This document shows, piece by piece, positions 1-8,452 of a stretch of 8,452 bases of DNA. The stretch's first letter is position 1; every line of letters starts with the position of its first letter. Below the pieces are notes generated by a model. It worked only from the letters and a program-made list of their open reading frames with translations. It was not told the origin of the DNA and did not search any database. The DNA lies in the NCBI GenBank assembly GCA_016462375.1, contig JAEMTJ010000016.1, positions 1-8,452 on the forward strand, written 5' to 3'. Made by a program: the position numbers and the translations under genes. This stretch comes from Rhodoluna sp. (GTDB taxonomy: Bacteria > Actinomycetota > Actinomycetes > Actinomycetales > Microbacteriaceae).

Positions 1-2699
<2,699 letters not shown>

Positions 2700-2705
2700 G
2701 TGTTT

Positions 2706-2711
2706 TTCTCT
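2706..2711 (-). promoter_or_regulatory. Weak ribosome binding site of rpoC
   Basis: On the minus strand AGAGAA ends 6 nt before the rpoC ATG. It is the only purine-rich match at a suitable distance in the 30-nt gap after the rpoB TAA stop. The match to a Shine-Dalgarno core is poor, so initiation may rely partly on coupling to termination of rpoB translation. There is no room for a promoter, so rpoC depends on read-through from rpoB. Confidence 0.35.
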
Positions 2712-2729
2712 GTTCTCTTAGATGTTCGC

Positions 2730-5700
2730 TTAGAAGTAAAGTGGCTCGTCAGAGTCGTTAGACAATGATTCGTTACGGGATAGGTTGATGCCATCAAGTT
2801 TCTCTGTGGCCATGTCGCGCTCGAAGTCATCGTCCTTTAGAGTCACAATCGCTCCCTCTGCGTTGAGAACCTCAACGTTTAGAGCAAGTGATTGCATTTC
2901 CTTAGCAAGAACTCGGAAGGATTCTGGAATTCCAGGAGCCTGGATGTTCTCGCCCTTGACGATAGCTTCGTAAGTCTTGATACGACCGTTGATGTCATCT
3001 GACTTGATGGTTAGAAGTTCCTGAAGGGTGTGTGCAGCACCGTATGCCTGCAGTGCCCAAACTTCCATTTCACCGAATCTCTGTCCACCGAACTGAGCTT
3101 TACCACCTAGAGGTTGCTGGGTGATCATTGAGTAAGGACCTGTCGAACGAGCGTGAATCTTGTCATCCACCAAGTGGTGAAGCTTCAAGACATACATGTA
3201 TCCAACTGAGATAGGCATTGGGAATGGCTCACCGGAGCGGCCATCAAACAATCTTGCCTTACCTGATTTGTCAACAAGCTTCTGACCATCGCGGTTTGGA
3301 AGAGTTGAATCCAATAGACCGATGATGTCATCCTTATGAGCACCATCGAAGATCGGAGTTGCAACCTTAGTGCCAGGAGCCGCTGAGTGCAGCTCTGCAG
3401 CTAGATGCTCTGCCCACTTTGCGCCTTCCTTGATCTGCCAACCCTGCTTAGCAATCCAACCAAGGTGAGTCTCTAGAACCTGACCGAAGTTCATACGTCC
3501 TGGAATACCCAGTGGGTTCAAGATGATGTCAACCGGAGTTCCGTCTTCAAGGAATGGCATGTCTTCAACAGGAAGGATCTTAGAAATAACACCCTTGTTA
3601 CCGTGACGACCGGCAAGCTTGTCACCTTCGGTGATCTTACGCTTCTGTGCAATGTGAACTACAACTCTCTGGTTGACACCAGCAGCCATTTCGTCTTCTT
3701 CACTGTCGAACACCTTCACATCAATAACGGTTCCAGCTTCACCGTGAGGCACCTTCAAAGAAGTGTCGCGAACTTCGCGGCTCTTCTCGTTGAAGATAGC
3801 TCTAAGCAAACGCTCTTCAGCTGAAAGTTCGGTTTCACCCTTAGGGGTAACCTTTCCAACCAAGATATCTCCTGGACGAACTTCAGCACCGATACGAATG
3901 ATGCCACGCTCGTCTAGCTGAGCAAGTGCTTCCATAGATACGTTAGGAAGATCTGCAGTGATTTCTTCCTTACCTAGCTTGGTATCTCTTGCTTCAACTT
4001 CGTGAGATTCAATGTGGATAGAAGACAAAGTGTCTTCCTTAACCAAAGCTTGGCTAATGATGATCGCGTCTTCAAAGTTGTGACCTTCCCAAGGCATGAA
4101 TGCAACAAGTAGGTTCTTACCTAGAGCTAGTTCACCCTGATCGGTTGAAGGACCATCAGCAAGAGCTTCACCAGCTTCAATCTTCTGACCAACAGAAACG
4201 ATTGCGCGCTGGTTGATTGCAGTGCCTTGGTTTGAACGCTCAAACTTACGCAAGAGATACTTCTCCTGCTTGTTGTCATCGCCTCTAACCACAATGTGGT
4301 CTGCGTCAACTTCTTCAACAACACCGGCTGCGCGTGAAAGCACAACTGCGTGAGAGTCCATAGCTGCAGCGCGCTCCATACCGGTACCAACCAGTGGAGC
4401 TTCGCTACGAAGTAGTGGAACAGCTTGACGCTGCATGTTCGCACCCATCAAAGCACGGCTTGAGTCGTCGTGCTCTAGGAATGGGATCAAAGATGTTGAA
4501 ACAGATGCAAGCTGACGAGGTGAGATGTCGATGTAATCGACAGTGTCGTTGTCAACTTCAACAACGTCACCCTTGTAACGAGCAAAAACCTTCTTGTTAG
4601 CAAAAGTGTTATCAGCATTTAGTGGAACATCAGCACCACCAATCACCTTGCCATCTTCGCTAGCAGCGTCAAGATACTCGATCTTGCCTGAAATTTTGCC
4701 ATTGACGACCTTGTTGTATGGGGTCTCAATGAAGCCAAAGGTGTTGATACGAGCGTAAGCAGTAAGGGAACCAATAAGACCAATGTTTGGGCCTTCTGGG
4801 GTCTCTACTGGACACATACGACCGTAGTGGGATGGGTGAACGTCACGAACCTCCATTTGGGCACGTTCACGAGCAATACCGCCGGGGCCTAGGGCCGAAA
4901 GGCGACGCTTATGAGCAAGGCCGGCAAGTGGGTTGTTCTGGTCCATGAACTGAGATAGCTGGCTAGCACCAAAGAATTCCTTGATTGCTGAAACAACTGG
5001 ACGCAGGTTAATCAAGGTTTGCGGAGTAATCGCCTCAACATCCTGAGTAGACATACGCTCACGAACAACACGTTCCATACGGCTCAGACCAATACGAACC
5101 TGGTTCTGAATCAATTCACCAACTGGACGAATGCGACGGTTCTGGAAGTCATCGATGTCGTCAGATGCAATCTTGACATCAACTTTCTTGCCTGACATCT
5201 TCAAACCAAAAGTCATGTTGCTAGTGATATCAGCCTTGTTCTTTAGAGCCAAGTCGAATACCAACAAGTACTTCATGGTTGCAACGATGTCTTCTGGAGT
5301 CAAAACTGTGGTGTTCTCTTCAACAGAGATACCTAGCTTGCGGTTTAGCTTGTGACGACCAACACGAGCTAGGTTGTAACGCTTCTTATCGAAGTAAACG
5401 CTCTTCAACCAAGCTTCAGCAGCATCTGCGTTACCTGATTCGCCACGTACCTTGCGATACATTTCCTTCAGTGCGTCTTCCTTAGTAATAACAGGAGTTG
5501 CAAATGCACGAGACTCATCGTAATCAAGAGTGTTGTTGATCAAGTCGACGTCAATTTCCCAACCAGGAGTTGAAGTCACTGCATCCTTGACATCCGCAAA
5601 AGCAGCAATGATGTCATCGCGAGTCATACCCAATGCCTTTAGGAAGATGGTTGCAGAAACCTTAGTCTTGCGGTCAACCTGGACCTGAATAACTGGCTTA

Positions 5701-6329
5701 CCAAAGCGAGAAACAGACTTACGGTCATCCTTAACCCATTCGGTTAGGAACTCTAGGTAAGAACCACGGGAAGGAATGATCTGAGCCTTGTTGTTACGAA
5801 CGTCCAAGTTACCGGTGGTGTTTGTAGAAACAGAGAAGTAAACACCAGGAGATCTAACCAGCTGAGAAACAACTACACGCTCAGTTCCGTTGACAATGAA
5901 AGTACCTTCATTAGTCATGATTGGGAAATCACCCATGAAAACGGTCTGGCTCTTGATTTCACCAGTCTTGTAGTTAGTAAATTCAGCCTTGATATATAGC
6001 GGGCGGGCGTAAGTCTTACCCTTTACTTTGCACTCATCAGGGGTGAGGGTTGGTTCTAATAGATCCGGTTCCTTGAACTCAAGACCCATTTTGGCCTCAG
6101 CCGGGTTGTTTGGGTTGTCCTCGATAGGGCTTAACTCTTCGAATACTTCATCTAGACCAGTCTTGGCCTCAGCTCCCACCTTGTCGCGCCATGGCTTTGC
6201 ACCTACGAGCCATTCAAAGCTCTCAGTCTGCAATGTAAGCAGGTTAGGTAAATCGATTGGTTCACGAGTCTTCGCAAATGATAGACGTTGTGCGGAACGG
6301 ATGTTTTTAGTTGTCTTCTTGTTAGCCAA
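2730..6329 (-). CDS. rpoB: RNA polymerase beta subunit, complete, 1199 aa, TTG start
   Basis: This second catalytic subunit of RNA polymerase forms the opposite wall of the active-site cleft and the rifampicin pocket. The frame can be extended 15 nt upstream to a TTG at 6344, but I chose the TTG at 6329. It has AAGGGA six bases upstream and gives MANKKTTKN; TTG starts are known for actinobacterial rpoB. Landmarks: external domains with ERVVVSQLVRSPGVYF; rifampicin region at about 452-480 (SQLSQFMDQNNP, then HKRRLSALGPGG) with D463, H473 and S478 matching E. coli D516, H526 and S531; fork loop 2 at about 482-495; VETPEGPNIGLIG from 508; EHDDSSRALMGANMQRQ around 619-635; E753/D754 near the active site; GDKLAGRHGNKG with K904 and K912 matching E. 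coli K1065 and K1073; C-terminal QFGGQRFGEMEVW. Length is slightly above the Mycobacterium protein. Several normally invariant residues differ (see findings). Terminates with TAA. Confidence 0.98.
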   Translation of the reverse strand: MANKKTTKNIRSAQRLSFAKTREPIDLPNLLTLQTESFEWLVGAKPWRDKVGAEAKTGLDEVFEELSPIEDNPNNPAEAKMGLEFKEPDLLEPTLTPDECKVKGKTYARPLYIKAEFTNYKTGEIKSQTVFMGDFPIMTNEGTFIVNGTERVVVSQLVRSPGVYFSVSTNTTGNLDVRNNKAQIIPSRGSYLEFLTEWVKDDRKSVSRFGKPVIQVQVDRKTKVSATIFLKALGMTRDDIIAAFADVKDAVTSTPGWEIDVDLINNTLDYDESRAFATPVITKEDALKEMYRKVRGESGNADAAEAWLKSVYFDKKRYNLARVGRHKLNRKLGISVEENTTVLTPEDIVATMKYLLVFDLALKNKADITSNMTFGLKMSGKKVDVKIASDDIDDFQNRRIRPVGELIQNQVRIGLSRMERVVRERMSTQDVEAITPQTLINLRPVVSAIKEFFGASQLSQFMDQNNPLAGLAHKRRLSALGPGGIARERAQMEVRDVHPSHYGRMCPVETPEGPNIGLIGSLTAYARINTFGFIETPYNKVVNGKISGKIEYLDAASEDGKVIGGADVPLNADNTFANKKVFARYKGDVVEVDNDTVDYIDISPRQLASVSTSLIPFLEHDDSSRALMGANMQRQAVPLLRSEAPLVGTGMERAAAMDSHAVVLSRAAGVVEEVDADHIVVRGDDNKQEKYLLRKFERSNQGTAINQRAIVSVGQKIEAGEALADGPSTDQGELALGKNLLVAFMPWEGHNFEDAIIISQALVKEDTLSSIHIESHEVEARDTKLGKEEITADLPNVSMEALAQLDERGIIRIGAEVRPGDILVGKVTPKGETELSAEERLLRAIFNEKSREVRDTSLKVPHGEAGTVIDVKVFDSEEDEMAAGVNQRVVVHIAQKRKITEGDKLAGRHGNKGVISKILPVEDMPFLEDGTPVDIILNPLGIPGRMNFGQVLETHLGWIAKQGWQIKEGAKWAEHLAAELHSAAPGTKVATPIFDGAHKDDIIGLLDSTLPNRDGQKLVDKSGKARLFDGRSGEPFPMPISVGYMYVLKLHHLVDDKIHARSTGPYSMITQQPLGGKAQFGGQRFGEMEVWALQAYGAAHTLQELLTIKSDDINGRIKTYEAIVKGENIQAPGIPESFRVLAKEMQSLALNVEVLNAEGAIVTLKDDDFERDMATEKLDGINLSRNESLSNDSDEPLYF

Positions 6330-6456
6330 GAGATATCCCTTCAAAGGCGGTTATTAGCTTGAAACGGTCTATGGGATTTGGCACCCAAACAATTGCCGCC
6401 AAAATATACGTGCAAAATAGCGCAGCCGAAATATGCTTGCGAGTTGTTGGGGAGCA
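6330..6456 (-). promoter_or_regulatory. rpoB 5' leader, about 125-130 nt
   Basis: This is the stretch between the proposed transcription start (about 6457) and the rpoB start codon. I see no recognisable riboswitch or ribosomal-protein binding motif. On the minus strand, GCCAAA (6382-6377) can pair either with the nearby TTTGG (6389-6385, a 3-nt loop) or with the farther TTTGGC (6403-6398, a 15-nt loop), so two small exclusive hairpins are possible. Neither is followed by a U-run, so this is not an attenuator of the usual kind. A weaker second promoter may lie inside the leader (TATATT at 6408-6403 with TTTCGG 17 nt upstream). rplJ/rplL, which often precede rpoB, are absent here. Confidence 0.4.
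6336..6341 (-). promoter_or_regulatory. Shine-Dalgarno that fixes the rpoB start
   Basis: AAGGGA on the minus strand sits 6 nt before the TTG at 6329. The alternative in-frame TTG at 6344 has CCGCCT immediately upstream and no purine-rich stretch. The downstream TTG, giving M-A-N-K-K, is therefore the better start. N-terminal peptide data would settle it. Confidence 0.7.
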
Positions 6457-6463
6457 AACAACT

Positions 6464-6493
6464 ATCTTATAGGGGTTTATTGCAGTTTTGCAA
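6464..6493 (-). promoter_or_regulatory. Probable rpoB-rpoC promoter
   Basis: On the minus strand, TTGCAA (6493-6488) as the -35 element is followed after 18 bases by TAAGAT (6469-6464) as the -10. An overlapping register gives TATAAG (6471-6466) with a 16-base spacer. Both fit a housekeeping sigma factor, and transcription would begin near 6457. It lies between the upstream terminator and rpoB, exactly where the operon promoter is expected. Supported by motif and position only. Confidence 0.6.
6480..6493. repeat. Perfect inverted repeat overlapping the -35 box
   Basis: TTGCA-N4-TGCAA is a perfect 5+5 palindrome with a 4-base centre. Its one arm supplies most of the proposed -35 hexamer of rpoB. 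The placement suits an operator, but a 10-base match in an A/T-rich spacer could be chance. No regulator is identified in the window. Confidence 0.35.
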
Positions 6494-6513
6494 CAAAAAC
6501 CTCGATATTCAGC

Positions 6514-6548
6514 CCAAAAGAAAAGGACCCCCATTTCTGGGGGTCCTT
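6514..6548 (-). terminator. Intrinsic terminator after the repeat-protein gene
   Basis: On the minus strand, AAGGACCCCC (6548-6539) and GGGGGTCCTT (6532-6523) form a perfect 10-bp stem with a 6-base loop, followed by TTCTTTT. It starts 18 nt after the TAG stop at 6567. It should end the upstream transcript and insulate rpoB-rpoC from it. The plus-strand side lacks a T-run, so the terminator works in one direction. Confidence 0.92.
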
Positions 6549-6566
6549 CACTTAGTTAGGTTTTAG

Positions 6567-8452
6567 CTATTCAGCAGCAACCACTTCAACTCCATCAGCT
6601 AGTACGCTGGTGGACTTGTAACCAGGGATGATAGCAATCACGCGAACACGGATTGTCTTACCTAGATCCCTCTTGGTTAGGGTTAGCTCCTCTGTAACAC
6701 CTGAGATGACCTTGAAGTCACGTGACCAGACGTACTTGAAGACAGTGTCTTCTGGGTAGTCTCCGCCAATATCAACGGTTAGGGTCTCGCCAACTACTGC
6801 GTCACCAGAGATTGATGGGGTAGGAACATCAGCAAACGTTCCAGCCTTGATTGAGATGGTCTTTACCTTGGCTGAAGCTTGGTTGTAGCCTTCAGCATTG
6901 GCAATTACCTGAACAGTGATTCTCTTCTTGAAATCATCTGCAGTCAAGGTGTAAGTAGCCTCGGTGTTGTCGATTTCTTCACCGTTGCGTGACCAAACGT
7001 AAGTCACTTCAGCGCTGTCAATTGACAATGAACCTGGGTCAACCTCAATGGCCTCGCCAACTTCTAGAGTGCCAGAGATGCTTGGCTTATCAGTAAAGCG
7101 GATGGTTCCCGGCTTCACTGTTAGCTCAGCACTTAGCTTCTCTACAGTTGCGTAACCAGTTAGAGATCCAGTGACACCCACAGAGACCGCAGCGTCAACT
7201 AGGTTTGCACTTAGCTCCAAGGTCTCTTCGGTTGCACCTTCGATAGCTGAGCCATCTGCGTACCACTGGTAAGCAAGTTCAACATCTGTTGACCAGGTTC
7301 TGGCAACTGCAGTCAGTGTTCCACCAACTACTGCCTTACCCTTCACACCAGGTGTCGGAGCTTTCTTGATGATACCGGCTTCGAATTCAACTTCCTTAGA
7401 GATCAGGGTCTTAGCAACGCCCGCTGTGGTTTTAATAACCAAAGCGCGGATTGAGTGACCGAAATCATCTGCAGTTAGAAGGTAACGGTAAGCGGTAGCT
7501 CCAGAGATTTCTTCTCCATCGTTTAGCCACTGGTAAGTAACCTTTGAACCTGCGAACTGATCCTTAGTTAGCTTGGCGTAAGTTCCTACACGGATGGTAC
7601 CGTCTGTCGGAACTGAACCAGCAACAATCTCAAGATCAGTTGAAGCAAGCACATCGATTTCGTAAGACTCAGTGGTCTCGCCATCTTGAGCAGTTACAGT
7701 AACTGTCAGTGTTGAGAGGCCAGAGACGTCAGTTACGTCACCTTCGGAAACAGCTGCTGTTGCAAATTCGTTGGCAGTTTCAACAGAGACCTCTAGGTCG
7801 CCTGCATCAACTTCAACTTTTCCTTCTGCATCAACTTCAACGCCATTTACAGAGATGCTTGTTGCAGTTGCATCTGTGTAAGGTAGGACGTTTAGAGTAA
7901 CGGTGTAAACAGCAGTAGCAGTTCCATCAACTGAGGTAACAGTTAGCACTAGGTGGTTTGAGTCACCAAATACTAAGCCTGAATCACCTTCAATTTCAGC
8001 GATTGCTAGTGGGTCGGTGGTCTCTACAACTACTGGAACAGACTCTGTTCCAGGCTCTAGGTCTATGACCATTCCGTCTTCAGCTTCAATACCATTCACA
8101 GTGAAGCTAGATGTTGTGACATCACCAACAGCTACCCAAAGGGTAACGGTGATAACTTCAGTAGCTTCTAGATCTGGTGCTGTGATTGTGATGATTAGGT
8201 CGTTGCTACCAACAACTAGGTCATTGTCACCTTCGAATTCGAAAGTTGAACCTGAGTCAGTTGTGACAACTGCAACCTCAACAGAGGTTGTGTTTGAAGG
8301 TAGGAAGACCTCGTCGCCATCGATAATCGCCTGGGTCTGAGCTTCGCCTTCTGCATCAATGAAACTAACCGATGCTTCCAACAAGCTTGCATCGTTGCTC
8401 TCAGCAACCAACAAAATGACGGTGTAGTCCATGGTTGTTGAATCATCAACAG
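6567..8452 (-). CDS. Acidic repeat protein with cadherin-like and Ig-like domains, C-terminal part (N-terminus beyond right edge)
   Basis: The open frame runs from the window edge to TAG at 6569-6567 with 627 visible residues. The first Met in the window (8432) sits inside a beta-strand pattern (D-Y-T-V-I-L-L-V), so it is not the start. The visible part has two blocks. About 3 units of 80-90 aa each end in a strand pair of the kind LxxGxNxLxxTVTxxDGxxTxxYTVTLxV, resembling the bacterial cadherin-like beta-sandwich family (PF12733, from memory). Four units of about 90 aa carry a Tyr-x-Trp core, a G-x-x-I-x-G-x-T turn, an L-T-x-D-D-F/L-like stretch and G-Y near the end, as in Ig-like repeats of actinobacterial exported proteins. 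The protein is rich in Asp, Glu, Thr and Val and has no cysteine. It ends right after the fourth unit, with no LPXTG motif, membrane helix or basic tail. An exported surface or adhesive protein is likely; the substrate or partner is unknown. Confidence 0.85.
   Translation of the reverse strand, partial: VDDSTTMDYTVILLVAESNDASLLEASVSFIDAEGEAQTQAIIDGDEVFLPSNTTSVEVAVVTTDSGSTFEFEGDNDLVVGSNDLIITITAPDLEATEVITVTLWVAVGDVTTSSFTVNGIEAEDGMVIDLEPGTESVPVVVETTDPLAIAEIEGDSGLVFGDSNHLVLTVTSVDGTATAVYTVTLNVLPYTDATATSISVNGVEVDAEGKVEVDAGDLEVSVETANEFATAAVSEGDVTDVSGLSTLTVTVTAQDGETTESYEIDVLASTDLEIVAGSVPTDGTIRVGTYAKLTKDQFAGSKVTYQWLNDGEEISGATAYRYLLTADDFGHSIRALVIKTTAGVAKTLISKEVEFEAGIIKKAPTPGVKGKAVVGGTLTAVARTWSTDVELAYQWYADGSAIEGATEETLELSANLVDAAVSVGVTGSLTGYATVEKLSAELTVKPGTIRFTDKPSISGTLEVGEAIEVDPGSLSIDSAEVTYVWSRNGEEIDNTEATYTLTADDFKKRITVQVIANAEGYNQASAKVKTISIKAGTFADVPTPSISGDAVVGETLTVDIGGDYPEDTVFKYVWSRDFKVISGVTEELTLTKRDLGKTIRVRVIAIIPGYKSTSVLADGVEVVAAE
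6570..7643 (-). repeat. Four tandem Ig-like units (about 90 aa each)
   Basis: Unit boundaries are roughly 7643-7377, 7376-7107, 7106-6840 and 6839-6570. Each unit shows V-G-x-x-L/I near its start, then Y-Q-W or Y-V-W, a short Asp/Gly turn, a T-L-x-L-T strand and an I-x-V-x-V strand. The last two units are closest: both have P-S-I-S-G near the start and V-W-S-R after the core Tyr. Units 1 and 3 share the DNA word gaaatcatctgcagt, which hints at duplication or gene conversion within the array. Confidence 0.8.
7644..8402 (-). repeat. Three tandem cadherin-like units (80-91 aa each)
   Basis: Units lie at about 8402-8130, 8129-7884 and 7883-7644. The end of a further unit is visible at 8450-8403. 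Each has a V-N-G-type or F-I-D-A-type opening hairpin, a V-V-V-E-T-type middle strand, then L-x-x-G-x-x-x-L-x-x-T-V-T and an E/D-rich turn leading to a Y-T-V-T-L-type last strand. The spacing is regular enough that more copies probably lie upstream of the window. Confidence 0.7.

Noticed and set aside
6028..6357. Plus-strand open frame of 109 codons opposite the rpoB 5' end
   Set aside because: It is antisense to well-conserved rpoB codons and has a Ser/Arg/Leu-rich shadow composition, with no independent support.
6322..6534. A 70-codon minus-strand open frame across the rpoB leader
   Set aside because: It starts inside the terminator hairpin, upstream of the proposed promoter, has no ribosome binding site, runs into the rpoB start in another frame and resembles nothing known. 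It appears to be a chance open frame in an A/T-rich spacer.
6523..6548. Terminator acting also on the plus strand
   Set aside because: The plus-strand side of the hairpin is followed by CACTTAGTTAGG, not a T-run, and no plus-strand gene ends there.
8017..8340. Plus-strand open frame of 107 codons opposite the repeat protein
   Set aside because: It is the complement of the Thr/Val/Asp-rich repeats and its low-complexity Ser/Thr/Val sequence follows from that.

Overview
The window looks like chromosome from a moderately low-GC actinobacterium; sampled lines run at about 47-50% G+C. The RNA polymerase subunits are clearly actinobacterial: the beta' stretches around the zinc finger and the lid/rudder read almost as in Mycobacterium. 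The beta' segment SGARGNW-x-Q-I-R resembles the form I remember from Micrococcales/Microbacteriaceae. Small-genome aquatic Microbacteriaceae (Luna-type) are my best guess, but this is inference from memory and not a placement.

All genes read on the minus strand. From right to left in window coordinates, which is the direction of transcription: (i) 8452-6567 is the C-terminal part of a large, acidic, cysteine-free repeat protein, probably exported, whose beginning lies outside the window. (ii) 6548-6514 is a strong intrinsic terminator just after its stop codon. (iii) About 6500-6330 is a spacer holding a good promoter and a roughly 130-nt leader for rpoB. (iv) 6329-2730 is complete rpoB (beta, 1199 aa, TTG start). 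(v) A 30-nt gap follows. (vi) 2699-1 is rpoC (beta'), cut by the left edge after 899 codons, at the start of the bridge helix. rpoB and rpoC form one transcription unit and encode the two catalytic subunits of RNA polymerase. The repeat protein is insulated from them by the terminator.

There is no obvious mobile element, CRISPR array, tRNA or defence locus. What stands out is inside the polymerase. Catalytic and structural motifs are intact, but several positions that are normally close to invariant are changed around the bridge-helix N-terminal hinge, the F-loop, fork loop 2 and the beta link region. In addition, beta' carries a segment about 60 residues longer than in Mycobacterium, and unlike it, between the zinc finger and the lid/rudder region. 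The changes cluster at the sites of polymerase inhibitors such as streptolydigin and salinamide. They could reflect natural resistance or a fast-evolving, lineage-specific polymerase. Comparisons with other species are from memory and need an alignment.
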